Shown piece by piece: positions 22,778-32,370 of a DNA stretch of 64,000 nucleotides. Within the stretch, counting starts at the first letter, position 1; every line of letters begins with the position of its first letter. This DNA comes from Guillardia theta CCMP2712 (taxonomy: Eukaryota; Cryptophyceae; Pyrenomonadales; Geminigeraceae). The stretch covers positions 675,681 to 739,680 of the forward strand of contig NW_005434662.1 of assembly GCF_000315625.1 (NCBI RefSeq), written 5' to 3'. The notes under the pieces were generated by a model. The model did no database searches. It saw only the letters and a list, made by a program, of their open reading frames with translations, and was not told the DNA's origin. The position numbers and the translations under genes were made by a program.

Positions 22778-24589
22778 TCCTCGCTAGTTCTGTCATGCTC
22801 ATCAAGTAGGCATCTAAAAACGAGTTGAACCTAACGTCAGTGTCATGACGATATCAACCGTCAATGAATGTGGTACTTGGAAGCCTTTGTTTACACATGG
22901 ATAATTCATATTGAGGTGAGAATATGATGCTTTCATGGGCTCGCGAATGTTGGTGTTGATACGAGTGCAGGAATGTTGGAACTGAGGTTTGCCCAGGCTT
23001 TTCATGTAGGAAACTCCAGTTGTTCACTCGGATATTCATTGCTCGACTCATGGAACTCGATTTAGGCATCTGGAACTCAGTTCGTATCTGAAAGAAAGCT
23101 GCTATCACAGCAAACATGGAGATAATACTCCACTTCCACGCTTGAATTTCGAACAGTATTCTTGAAACTTGTGAAGAAACTTGTCAATCCCAATGATGAA
23201 CACCTAAAACTATGTCTACCATTGCAGTTTGATGCGTGGAGTAGACTTTCTGTGACAGAGCCGCCGAGTTTGAACGCGGACAGGTGTTTTATTCAGACCT
23301 CGCGTCAAACTTGGTTGCAGAAGGTGAAAAAGAGGCCCCTTCCAAATCATGCATTTGCGGACGCAATTGATCATGAACCACCAACGCAACCATCTAGAAT
23401 ACAAAGGTGATCACCTCTTGTATGATTCTGATTCAGATTTTCTTAAATTCTTTGACGTTCCATGTTGTCACTCTAGCATAATTGCAAGTATGTGTCGAAG
23501 AGGGGAGGTCAACGAAATAGTTTCGTAATGCAAAATTGAAGCATTTTCCCATTGTCGAGGCTCGTGATGCTTTGCATGTGCTTCCTTGAGATGATTGAAG
23601 ATGGTTGCTCTCTGGTTTTGGTTCATAAATGTGGAAACAAAATCATGAACAATGTAAACCGATCCAATGTTGGAAATTCACATTTAGCAGACAATCCCAA
23701 CAAAATCATGAGCGAGAAATACAAACAAGGTACAATACGCAAGAGAATGAAAGGAATTGTCAGTCATAGATATAGATTTCGAGATCATAAGGGTTTGAGC
23801 GTTGTGCAGCTTCATGATTCCAGTCTATTCACACTGACATTCGGTCTGAATTCGTTGTGTCAGGAATTTACAAGCAGAAAAACTGTATAAAAAGTCCATT
23901 TGTCGTTGTGTAATAAGCCTACACTCAACTATCTCTGACTTGGACAGGTTCAACAGAGTGTAAAACATCGGTTCAGGTGGGGATTAGTGCACTTGAATGA
24001 TCTTTCATCGCATTCAGAATGTAGAGAAGAAAATGCAGTACGAATCGACAATGATTACCGATGACAAAAAGAACTGTTGAATCAGTTTGATGAACTTCGA
24101 CATGCTTGCAATATATTCATAATATGAAAATGCAATCGAATGAAGTGTTCAACACACTCAACATGCTTCCATTGCCATCTTTGGGTTTAGGGTTCATGAG
24201 TTTGGCGAGGCGACCAAATCACATTTTCATATTACAACATGATGAATAACTCATGATGTTACAACTTTCTCGTGAGTCATATACTTTTAGAATGATCTTG
24301 GTTGTGATTCAAGTGCAAGAAACATGTTAAAATATCAAGCTACATCCTCATCATCAGCTTTCCTGCGACTACCGCGCGCCATTGTTCGGCAGTAAATAGA
24401 CCCCCACCACATCTCCAAATACCCCTACCCTATACTTTGACTGCTTTGTGCTTTGAAGCAACCGGGACAAATCAAAAAGCGATGGACCCCTACCCTATTA
24501 ATTTCCCTAACCCTAAGAAAACTTGCCGAAAATCAAGAAAACGGCAAAAATCAAGGTCTGCAATTTGTGTCCCCGAAAGATTAAAAGCC
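22778..24589. other. Low-GC repeat-like island without a clear gene
   Basis: Markedly AT-richer than the genes around it. Short ORFs such as 23552-23890 have no recognisable domain. The right end (24360-24560) has gcgcgccatt, several acccctaccctat words and gaaaacggcaaaaa. A matching order of these words recurs at 45345-45510, so the two places look like copies of one dispersed element. Confidence 0.45.
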
Positions 24590-24770
24590 TCGGCGGGCCT
24601 GTCGGAAGAAGGACTGCCGCAGTCACCGCCGGCCGCGACTGCCGCAGTGCTGGGGCCGACGCCGGGGCCGCGGGCGGGAGCCGAAGCGCGGCGACTCGAT
24701 GAAGTCGAGGCAAGAGCACCAGGAGATCCTCCGGCACGACGGGGTCCAAGGGCGAGTCCGGCATGACTTT
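24590..24770 (-). pseudogene. Degenerate fragment of an RWP-RK gene
   Basis: The + strand here shares blocks with the antisense strand of the RWP-RK gene at 26639-27313. They are the gtcgg...aagaaggactg block, the 22-bp block beginning gggcgggagccgaagcgcgg, and a near-identical stretch from gagcaccagg to ggcgagtccgg. The RWP-RK helices themselves are missing, and spacing between blocks differs from the intact copy. It is a broken, rearranged copy at the left flank of the transposon. Confidence 0.75.
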
Positions 24771-24897
24771 CGCCAACTTGCAATTTGCTGCTCCGGGCCT
24801 GCGCGGTTGGGGTTGAGGCTCATGACTCAGTGAAATACTGGTCGCGATTTTTGACGGTCATTTCCAGCCCACGTGCCGACAGGGGGAGGAGGGGGGG

Positions 24898-25401
24898 GCT
24901 AACTGGAACTTGACGCTCCAGGACAGGCAGACGTTTGCCGGGAAGGCGAGGCTGCACGGGGTGAAGTATCAGGCTTGCGTCTTCCCCAATGGGATGTGCT
25001 GCGTGTGGGGGCCTTGGAGGGGTCTGAACACGATGCAACAACGTTTTCACGGTCTGGCGTTCTTGACACTTTGCGGGAGGTGTCAGCGGAGGAGGGGATG
25101 GACTTCTGCGGCTTTGGGGATCCTTCACCGCTTCATGCAGCGCATCTTGAAGGCTCCAGGAGAAGGGGAGCTCACGCGCCTGCAGAGGAGGTACAACGCC
25201 CTCAGATTAACGCCCTCATGGGGCGTTAATCTGCGTTTGGGGAGCCAGCGGGTTGGGAAGCTCTTTCCTCTGGCGAAGTTCCACTTCAACCTCCACACTC
25301 TGCTTTACGGGAACCAGACAACTGTATACTTCGAAGGGGAGCAGATGTTGTTGGGTGTGTCTGTGGAGGATCATATCTCGTTGGCAGATGAGTTTCAATA
25401 A
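24898..25401 (+). pseudogene. PIF/Harbinger-like DDE transposase, 5'-truncated and broken
   Basis: The C-terminal half of a DDE_Tnp_4-type transposase is split over two frames. One frame reads GVKYQACVFPNGMCCVWGP and the next EGSEHDATTFSRSGV (the second catalytic Asp context), then DFCGFGDPS. The first frame resumes with LRLGSQRVGKLFPLAKFHFN and LHTLLYGNQTTVYF, which is the typical family tail. At least one frameshift (near 25020) is needed. The segment expected to carry the third acidic residue is absent and is replaced by a 31-bp inverted repeat (25203-25233). The N-terminal half is missing. It should therefore be inactive. Confidence 0.75.
25203..25233. repeat. Perfect 13-bp inverted repeat, 5-bp loop
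   Basis: Left arm cagattaacgccc, loop tcatg, right arm gggcgttaatctg. It sits exactly where the transposase remnant has lost its third catalytic region, which suggests a deletion repaired through a templated inversion or snap-back. Confidence 0.95.
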
Positions 25402-25419
25402 AAAACCCTTACTCGCGCG

Positions 25420-26316
25420 CTAGTCGTCCTCCAGCAGCTTCATCAGACCACGTGGGAGGTACACACCCTTCTCCTGGGCAGCCACAAAGGCGTTGATCGC
25501 AGCGGCTACCTCCTTGGTGCGAGCAGCTTGCGCATTCATCTTGGCTGCACGGGCCATCAGGATTTGTGCCTTCCAAAACTGCTCAAGAACTGCTATGTCA
25601 TTTGCCAGTGAGGACTCCAGCACATTGCACAGGCGGTCTTGCTGACCGAGCACCAACGCAACACGGTCGCTGGACAGGCTGCGGCTGTTGTGGTTGGGCC
25701 CTTTCCTGTTGGGATGGAGAGCTGGATCCTGCTTGGCGCGCTTCTGCAGACCGCCTGAGGTGCCACGCCCATAGCTGCCTCCCTCTTCCTCCAACCACTC
25801 CTCAGCCTGTGCAGCGTTGTTATAACCACGGCGTTTAGCTGTGGTCTCCATAGCCTCCAGCAGCCTCTTCCTCGCGTTCTTCTGCATCCCCTCAGCATCT
25901 CTCTTCTCCCACTCCTTCCTGTCTTTCATCGCCCTCATCCTCCCGGCCAGATCGAGAATGAGCTTGTGCATCTCTGAGAGTTCCCCGTCACCATTCTGCC
26001 ACAGCCTCACCCACTTTTCCTCCCCTCCGTTAGCGATTTCCTCAGCTCGTTTCTCAATCTTGCGCCATTTGTCCTTCAAGGTGTTCAACATGAGCTGCCC
26101 TGCAAACATAGGATGCCCGTTGAGCATCTCCTGAACCTGCTTCATCGTCTTCTCCTTCTTCACCTCGTCAAATATGGCTCCATCGTGGAATTGCATGACG
26201 CATTGTAAGATGATCTCCAGCTTGCGTTGTTCCCCATCCCCCTGAGGTCCTTCAACGTCTGTTCCAACTCGTGGTGGAGCGCCGATGGGGTCTTCAGCCT
26301 CCACAGGTTGCTCCAT
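25420..26316 (-). CDS. Myb/SANT-like DNA-binding protein of the PIF/Harbinger-like element
   Basis: This is an intronless 298-aa ORF from ATG 26316 (MEQPVEAEDPIGAPPRVG). The frame stays open further upstream without another convincing start. Residues about 30-100 form a trihelix-type region (ILQCVMQFHDGAIFDEV, LNTLKDKWRKIEKRAEEI), as in Myb/SANT-like domains. The rest is charged and helical, with an alanine-rich C-terminus (AAKMNAQAARTKEVAAAINA). The stop lies about 19 bp from the end of the transposase remnant, tail-to-tail. Autonomous PIF/Harbinger elements carry a transposase plus a Myb-like protein that assists nuclear import and DNA binding, which fits this pairing. Unlike the transposase, this ORF is intact. 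Confidence 0.65.
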   Translation of the reverse strand: MEQPVEAEDPIGAPPRVGTDVEGPQGDGEQRKLEIILQCVMQFHDGAIFDEVKKEKTMKQVQEMLNGHPMFAGQLMLNTLKDKWRKIEKRAEEIANGGEEKWVRLWQNGDGELSEMHKLILDLAGRMRAMKDRKEWEKRDAEGMQKNARKRLLEAMETTAKRRGYNNAAQAEEWLEEEGGSYGRGTSGGLQKRAKQDPALHPNRKGPNHNSRSLSSDRVALVLGQQDRLCNVLESSLANDIAVLEQFWKAQILMARAAKMNAQAARTKEVAAAINAFVAAQEKGVYLPRGLMKLLEDD

Positions 26317-26462
26317 GGTAGCTGCGCGCGCGATTGGTGGGGAAAGGGCGAGGGCAGAATTTGAATAATAATAATACCTACAATTGCAATTCACAATATA
26401 AGAAAAGGCGTGTTCGGTACGCCAATTAGAGGTGGCAACCTGTGATGTGCAAATGTACTGTA

Positions 26463-27691
26463 AACTCTGCGAGCAAGCTTGCCCCGGGTTGCCTGTCCTT
26501 GAGCTCCACAAGCTCCATCACACCCTCAGCAGCAACAACGTGCCAGCCCTTCATGTTCCACACACTGACGGCGATGATGCTTCATTCAGCTCAAAACATG
26601 CTTCATTCAATCTTCTCAAGCAGCAAAGGGCCTCTAAGTTACAAGTACATGTCTACTCCGCTCCCCTCCGTGTCCGTTGACGACTCTGCCTGGCTGGCTT
26701 GCAGCTGCACGCGTCCCTCCATTCTCCGCCCAGCCTTCTTTCCCTTGGCCCGACCAAACTTGTACGGCCACTTGTCTACTCCCAGCTGCCTGCACACAAG
26801 CTTCATCGTCGACTTGCCGATGCCGATCTTGGCCGCGGCGACCTCGAGGCTCTCGTGGAAGTGGTCGGCGAGGAGCTCGAGGGTGATCTCGACGGGCTTG
26901 TCGGACTGGAAGAAGGACTGTCGCGACTGCACCCGCACCACCGGCGGGCGGGCGGGAGCCGAAGCGCGGCGATGAGGCCGAGGCTTGCCTTGCTCGGGAG
27001 AGCAGAGGCTGAAGCTGTCGTGGGGGTGCTGGAGAGTCTCCTCTGGCATCGCGACGCTACGCTGGCAAGCCATCAGCGACGCTGGCTCGAGCCACGCGTC
27101 CTGGCTCTCCTCGAAGAGCACCAAGAGATCTTCCGGCACGACGGGGTCCAAGGGCGAGTCCGGGAGGGAGGCCGACGAGTCGACCTCGGGGAGCGGGAGG
27201 CAAAAGAAGGCGTCTGAGCAGCTAGGTGACTGATCCATGAGGTGGTCTGCAAAGCAGTCATCGAGCATGGCCTGGAGCTCCAAGGACGAGGGGGTCAAGT
27301 GTAGCCACTGCATTGTCTGGAAGGGAGGAAAGCAGGGATCGAGAAAGCGAGGAGGGGGTAGGGACTAGGGGGAGAGGGCTGGGGTGTGCAGGAGGACAGG
27401 TATGGACAGCCAGGAAGGAGCGAGCAGACGGCGGAAGCAGGTAGGCCGTGGCAGGGGGAGCTGGGTGTTTTGTGCCGGCTTGGGCAAGGGTTGATATGGA
27501 GGAGGGGAGCAGGAGCAAAGGGAAGGAGTAGATTACTACAGGAGCCGATCCCTACGAAACGATGCGACCTGGAATGTCCTGGCCCCAAGCGCTGCACTCT
27601 GATGTGCAATGCGCCGGCGCGTTTGTCCGAGCGGGTAGTAAAGGACCCCGATGGAAGCTTCGAGAGCTCGAGGGGGCCGTGGACGGGACGG
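26463..27691. repeat. Segmental duplication, copy A
   Basis: This is a direct repeat of about 1.2 kb, nearly identical to 28737-29993. It covers a whole RWP-RK gene plus its upstream region up to ggacgggacgg. Copy B has about 40-50 bp more near its left end (after gccccggg), and copy A has a few extra bases near 27560. High identity in non-coding parts implies a recent duplication. Confidence 0.9.
26639..27313 (-). CDS. RWP-RK domain protein, copy A
   Basis: The intronless 224-aa ORF starts at ATG 27313 (MQWLHLTPSSLELQAMLDDC). The N-terminal 130 residues are acidic and Pro/Ser-rich, possibly an activation region. Residues about 145-200 form an RWP-RK domain: ITLELLADHFHESLEVAAAK, IGIGKSTMKLVCRQLGVDKW, then PYKFGRAKGK in place of the canonical RWPxRK end. 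RWP-RK factors in plants and algae bind DNA and control nitrogen responses or gamete programmes. The C-terminus ends TDTEGSGVDMYL. It is divergent from the third copy (27879-28451). Confidence 0.85.
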   Translation of the reverse strand: MQWLHLTPSSLELQAMLDDCFADHLMDQSPSCSDAFFCLPLPEVDSSASLPDSPLDPVVPEDLLVLFEESQDAWLEPASLMACQRSVAMPEETLQHPHDSFSLCSPEQGKPRPHRRASAPARPPVVRVQSRQSFFQSDKPVEITLELLADHFHESLEVAAAKIGIGKSTMKLVCRQLGVDKWPYKFGRAKGKKAGRRMEGRVQLQASQAESSTDTEGSGVDMYL

Positions 27692-27878
27692 ACGTGTGCA
27701 TGCCAGACCGAATACTGACATGGCAGTCTTTTCAAGGCTCAACGATTGGATAGCCGTTGTGCACAGATCCTCTCAAAACGCTGTCCTTTCAGCCTGCTAC
27801 TCTTTACTACGCCCTAGTCTCCATCCTTCTCTCCCTGAGAGGCATCTGGCAGCAAACAACAGCGGCAGGACAGATCGA

Positions 27879-28451
27879 ATGGCTCTCTTCGAGATGTGTG
27901 CAGACGACTGCTACGACCTGATCCTCTCACATCCCTTCCGCCTCCCACTACCTCAAGCCGAGGACCCCGCGTCCGCCCCTGAGAGCTCCACAAGCTTGCA
28001 AGTAGAGGAGGACTCGGCCCTTTCTCAGGATGCTTGGACCCTCGAGTGCTCGGATGTTGAGGGTTTGGGTCCTGCCAGCCTCCCTGGAGACGCAGCGCTA
28101 CACGCGACTGGCTGCTACTGCAAGACCCTCAGTCCCTCCCCCGCCGCCGTGCACTCCGAGCTGGATCCTGACCCTCTCAGTGCTCGCGACCGGCGGTCTT
28201 GTCCGCGGTCAAAGATGTGCCCGCCGGTGGTGCGGGTGCAGTCGCGGCAGTCCTTCTTCCAGTCCGACAAGCCCGTCGAGATCACCCTCGAGCTCCTCGC
28301 CGACCACTTCCACGAAAGCCTCGAGGTCGCCGCGGCCAAGATCGGCATCGGCAAGTCGACGATGAAGCTTGTGTGCAGGCAGCTGGGAGTAGACAAGTGG
28401 CCGTACAAGTTTGGACGGGCCAAGCGCAAAGTGAGGCCAAGCGCAAAGTGA
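27879..28451 (+). CDS. RWP-RK domain protein, inverted copy C with altered tail
   Basis: The start is ATG 27879 (MALFEMCADDCYDLILSHPF); the frame is also open upstream. The N-terminal half has diverged from copies A and B but keeps short echoes (LPLPQAE, DAWTLECSD). From PPVVRVQSRQSFFQSDKP onward the RWP-RK domain is identical to copy A. After FGRAKRKVRPSAK the frame stops at once, because a 17-bp unit (gccaagcgcaaagtgag) is tandemly repeated at 28420-28453 and shifts the frame. The tail found in A and B is therefore lost. The gene is inverted relative to A and B and lies between them. Confidence 0.8.
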   Translation: MALFEMCADDCYDLILSHPFRLPLPQAEDPASAPESSTSLQVEEDSALSQDAWTLECSDVEGLGPASLPGDAALHATGCYCKTLSPSPAAVHSELDPDPLSARDRRSCPRSKMCPPVVRVQSRQSFFQSDKPVEITLELLADHFHESLEVAAAKIGIGKSTMKLVCRQLGVDKWPYKFGRAKRKVRPSAK

Positions 28452-28736
28452 GGCCAAGCCTTGACGAGGCATCATCGGCGCGCGACTCGAGGAGATCTCT
28501 ATCGGGCGAGAGCGTGCAAGGCCGTATGAAAGAATGTAAATAAATGAGCTGTGCAACTAGAGAGTCTTTGGTCGCTTCGCCGGTGCCTTCCATCGCACTC
28601 AAGGCTCCTACCGCACGCATGCATACCATGGTAGAGATGAAGCCTGCAGGGCCTCAAGAGCCAAACCCCTCACCAGGCCCATGCTCGTGGCACCCTTCCA
28701 CTCAACGCCGCCATGACCTTTCTGTCAACTCTGCGA
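28452..28736. other. Spacer between inverted copy C and duplication B
   Basis: Short spacer holding the 3' regions of two convergent RWP-RK genes. No separate gene is supported. Confidence 0.4.
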
Positions 28737-29993
28737 GCAAGCTTGCCCCGGGCCGGGCCGCCTCCTTTGTAGCCAAACAGCTGTCTAGCCGCCAACAATC
28801 TCGCCTGTCCTTGAGCTCCACCAGCTCCATCACACCCTCAGCAGCATCAAGGTGCCAGCCCTTTCCGTTCCACACACTGACGGCGATGATGCTTCATTCA
28901 GCTCAAAACATGCTTCATTCAATCTTCTCAAGCAGCAAAGGGCCTCTAAGTTACAAGTACATGTCTACTCCGCTCCCCTCCGTGTCCGTTGACGACTCTG
29001 CCTGGCTGGCTCGCAGCTGCACGCGTCCCTCCATTCTCCGCCCAGCCTTCTTTCCCTTGGCCCGACCAAACTTGTACGGCCACTTGTCTACTCCCAGCTG
29101 CCTGCACACAAGCTTCATCGTCGACTTGCCGATGCCGATCTTGGCCGCGGCGACCTCGAGGCTCTCGTGGAAGTGGTCGGCGAGGAGCTCGAGGGTGATC
29201 TCGACGGGCTTGTCGGACTGGAAGAAGGACTGCCGCGACTGCATCCGCACTACGGGCGGGCGGGCGGGAGCCGAAGCGCGGCGATGAGGCCGAGGCTTGC
29301 CTTGCTCGGGAGAGCAGAGGCTGAAGCTGTCGTGGGGGTGCTGGAGAGTCTCCTCTGGCATCGCGACGCTACGCTGGCAAGCCATCAGCGACGCTGGCTC
29401 GAGCCACGCGTCCTGGCTCTCCTCGAAGAGCACCAAGAGATCTTCCGGCACGACGGGGTCCAAGGGCGAGTCCGGGAGGGAGGCCGACGAGTCGACCTCG
29501 GGGAGCGGGAGGCAAAAGAAGGCGTCTGAGCAGCTAGGTGACTGATCCATGAGATGGTCTGCAAAGCAGTCATCGAGCATGGCCTGGAGCTCCAAGGACG
29601 AGGGGGTCAAGTGTAGCCACTGCATTGTCTGGAAGGGAGGAAAGCAGGGATCGAGAAAGCGAGGAGGGGGTAGGGACTAGGGGGAGAGGGCTGGGGTGTG
29701 CAGGAGGACAGGTATGGACAGCCAGGAAGGAGCGAGCAGACGGCGGAAGCAGGTAGGCCGTGGCAGGGGGAGCTGGGTGTTTTATTCCGGCTTGGGCAAG
29801 GGTTGATATGGAGGAGGGGAGCAGGAGCAAAGGGAAGGAGTAGATTACTACAGGAGCCGATCCCTACGAAAGGAATGTCCTGGCCCCAAGCGCTGCACTC
29901 TGATGTGCAATGCGCCGGCGCGTTTGTCCGAGCGGGTAGTAAAGGACCGTGATGGAAGCGTCGAGAGCTCGAGGGGGCCGTGGACGGGACGGG
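28737..29993. repeat. Segmental duplication, copy B
   Basis: Partner of 26463-27691 in the same orientation. Internal differences include an insertion of about 40-50 bp just after gccccggg near 28760, single-base changes, and aaaggaatgtcc in place of the longer copy A junction near 27560. Confidence 0.9.
28951..29625 (-). CDS. RWP-RK domain protein, copy B
   Basis: The 224-aa ORF starts at ATG 29625 and is nearly identical to copy A. Visible changes are VVRM for VVRV before the domain and LRAS for LQAS near the end. The RWP-RK domain is unchanged. It converges on copy C. Both A and B are intact, so both may be expressed. Confidence 0.85.
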   Translation of the reverse strand: MQWLHLTPSSLELQAMLDDCFADHLMDQSPSCSDAFFCLPLPEVDSSASLPDSPLDPVVPEDLLVLFEESQDAWLEPASLMACQRSVAMPEETLQHPHDSFSLCSPEQGKPRPHRRASAPARPPVVRMQSRQSFFQSDKPVEITLELLADHFHESLEVAAAKIGIGKSTMKLVCRQLGVDKWPYKFGRAKGKKAGRRMEGRVQLRASQAESSTDTEGSGVDMYL

Positions 29994-31008
29994 CGTGCCA
30001 CGGTGTGCATGACTGGCAGGGTCCGTCGTTCCGGTGAGGCCCGGGGATGCTAGTCAAAAGTAGCAGCCTCACGGTCGGCCGGGGCCCGGTCCTCCGGGGT
30101 TTTATAGTCCCGCTAAGGTTCTACTCAAGCCTGCCTCAGATCAGAAAATTTCGGGGAAGTTGGGGATGAGGGCTTTGTCGATCGAAGGCGCGTGCGATGG
30201 AGCCAAGTAAGAAGTGAAAGCTATGGTGTTGCTGTTGATCTCTTGCAATTTGTTATGAGGAAGCAATGTTTGCGTATGATTTTACCATTATTTCCTGCTC
30301 ATCCTGTGATTCTTGATCTTTCATGTTTGGTTGCCTCATGTAAATGTGGCTCTAATTTTTCATTTTGGCATAATCTTATCCCGTCCTCGACCTCATTGTC
30401 TCCACATATGATCCCTGAGTTTGGCTATGATGAAGCAAATACAATCAAAGTTCTTCCCATGCAAAGGGCCGTTGTGCCGATGCTGAGAAAACCATTGTCA
30501 TCTTTGCTCTGAGCCGTAGTTTCCCTTTTTCTGGATGTTGCGCTTCAAATCTTTCTGTTTCTCATGTATGATTTTCTACAGGTTGCTTCCATGCATGGAC
30601 CGGATAAGTTGATTTCTTCTTTATGGCTGAATGATGATTTTCAAGAATGCCACCACTCATCATGCGGATAAGCCAGGTCAACAGTGGCTGTAGTGAGCAA
30701 TTCACCGTGTCATTTAAAGTAAATCAACGTGTACATATCGATCGATCCTTCCACAAGTGTGTTCCACAAGAAAATGTGTCACACATCAAAGCCGACAACG
30801 AATGTGTAATGTACATGGTTGTGTGATGCGTGTGTTGTGTTTCATGGTCGAGTTGCCTCCGGGCTTTCATAAAGCGATGATATTCTCACACACGGCGACA
30901 GATGCTGCATGCGGATCGCAAGCAAATCCACACAATCGTTGTCAATCTCAATCGACATCCTGATCAATAGTTTGTTGACTCTAGCCCTTTCATTCTACCC
31001 CGATATAT
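29994..31008. other. Low-GC island with a GC-rich edge
   Basis: The left edge (30066-30105) has a GC-rich patch (cggccggggcccggtcctcc). The rest is AT-rich. It contains ccaccactcatca (about 30648), also found near 44062 in the other island. The ORF at 30192-30512 (106 aa) has no recognisable domain and is not called. Confidence 0.45.
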
Positions 31009-31541
31009 TTATTCTGACTCCTCAGCGCGCAACTTAGCGTCGCCGTTGGTAACCTTGATCCCAAGTTGCTCAGCACGCTCGACGATAGCCTTCCTCTTCC
31101 TGGTAGAAACGTTCTGTGCGATCTCTGCAAGCACACAGTGAGAATGAGCAAAGCAACAGGGGAAAGAATGTTTCTTATCCTCACCAGCAGCATACTTCTT
31201 GTTGTGCATAAGGAGAAGTTCCAACTCGGCAACGTTGGAGACACGGAACTTGAGGAAACCATCCGGCATCAAGAAACGCGTTTTCTTGTTGGAACCATAT
31301 CCGATCTTGACGTGCTTGGGAGTACCCTTAAAATGCCTACGGAAGCGACCATCCATACCGTGGGGCTTCCTCCAGGATTGCTGTGAAATCCAGCATAAGC
31401 TTCGAGAACGGGAAGATTTTCTCAACTCACAGCCATTCTCTTGAAAAGGTCGGCATGGAAACGAACGAACTTGTTCGATTTCTTCTTGACAATTTTAGGG
31501 CGAACCGCCGGTCTCAACTTGCTTCTAGAGCCAACAGCCAT
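31009..31541 (-). CDS. RPL32: Cytosolic ribosomal protein eL32
   Basis: Three exons give 140 aa: 31541-31431 (37 codons, [20 protein letters not shown]), 31380-31185 ([37 protein letters not shown]), and 31124-31009 ([20 protein letters not shown], stop TAA). Introns have GT-AG ends and phases agree. The sequence matches eL32 across its length, with the family landmarks [17 protein letters not shown] and [10 protein letters not shown]. Length is close to the usual 130-140 aa. It belongs to the 60S subunit near the exit-tunnel side. There is no targeting leader, as expected for a cytosolic protein. Confidence 0.97.
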
Positions 31542-32370
31542 CCTGCACGGATAAGATCAGAACATGTAACCTCATGGTTCAATGGCATTAAAGTTTTGAA
31601 CAGAAACAATGCACGGTGGATCACAAGGCCATTTCCATGTCTGTGTGTAGGGTCCTTGTACATCAGCTTTCACGTACCCAGAACCAATCGCACAAATATG
31701 TCACGGCATACTTTGTTATAGAAAGAGAATCACAAACTCGTCACACACAGTTTCTTTGCACTGTATGATGCTCACGAAACATATGCAATCGAGTCAATAA
31801 TCGAATTTTCTATTCCATCAACCAACACCACAACGAAAAGAATGCCTGGTGTCAAAATGTTGCATCAATCCCATACACCACAGTATGACAGAACATTACA
31901 CACACTGATCGGCATGATCTCTCCAGTGAAACATGCCCAGCTGCCTTCAAGCCTCCTCTTGCATTGCCCCGCCCCCGCCAGCTTCACTCATGCCTCTCCT
32001 CCTTCCCCTCGTGCATGCTCGCTCACCCTCTCTCGCGCGTGCCGAAGAAAAAAAAGAAACGGTTACTTCCGTTGGTGGAAGGATCTGAGGGTGATGAGAT
32101 TTTCAATCTACAGGGGTAGGGGTCACCTCAGATTACAAATTGACCGGTTCTTTATAGATATTTATTTAACATAAAGGACGGGTACTTTGCGAAGATTCGC
32201 TTTCAAAGCGGTTGAGGGGGTAGGGTCTCATTGAGGAATGAAGGTGCGGGATGAGGGGAAACATGAAGGAATTGGGCGAGTGGAGGGATGAGGTCCACCG
32301 GTGAACGAGGGGGATGAGGTGATACGATGGGATGAGGTGGGGATGCGGGTCTCCCTGAGCTGACTGCGCC
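31542..32370. other. Divergent intergenic region between eL32 and the phosphoribosyltransferase
   Basis: This should hold both promoters. It includes a C-rich run (31960-32010), the word caggggtaggggtcacc near 32112, and a G-rich stretch with gatgagg repeats (32215-32350). No gene is supported. Confidence 0.45.

Noticed and set aside
24181-24530. Telomere-like words gggtttagggtt and ccctaaccctaa
   Set aside because: There are only one or two units each, far from any array. They are too short to call interstitial telomere.
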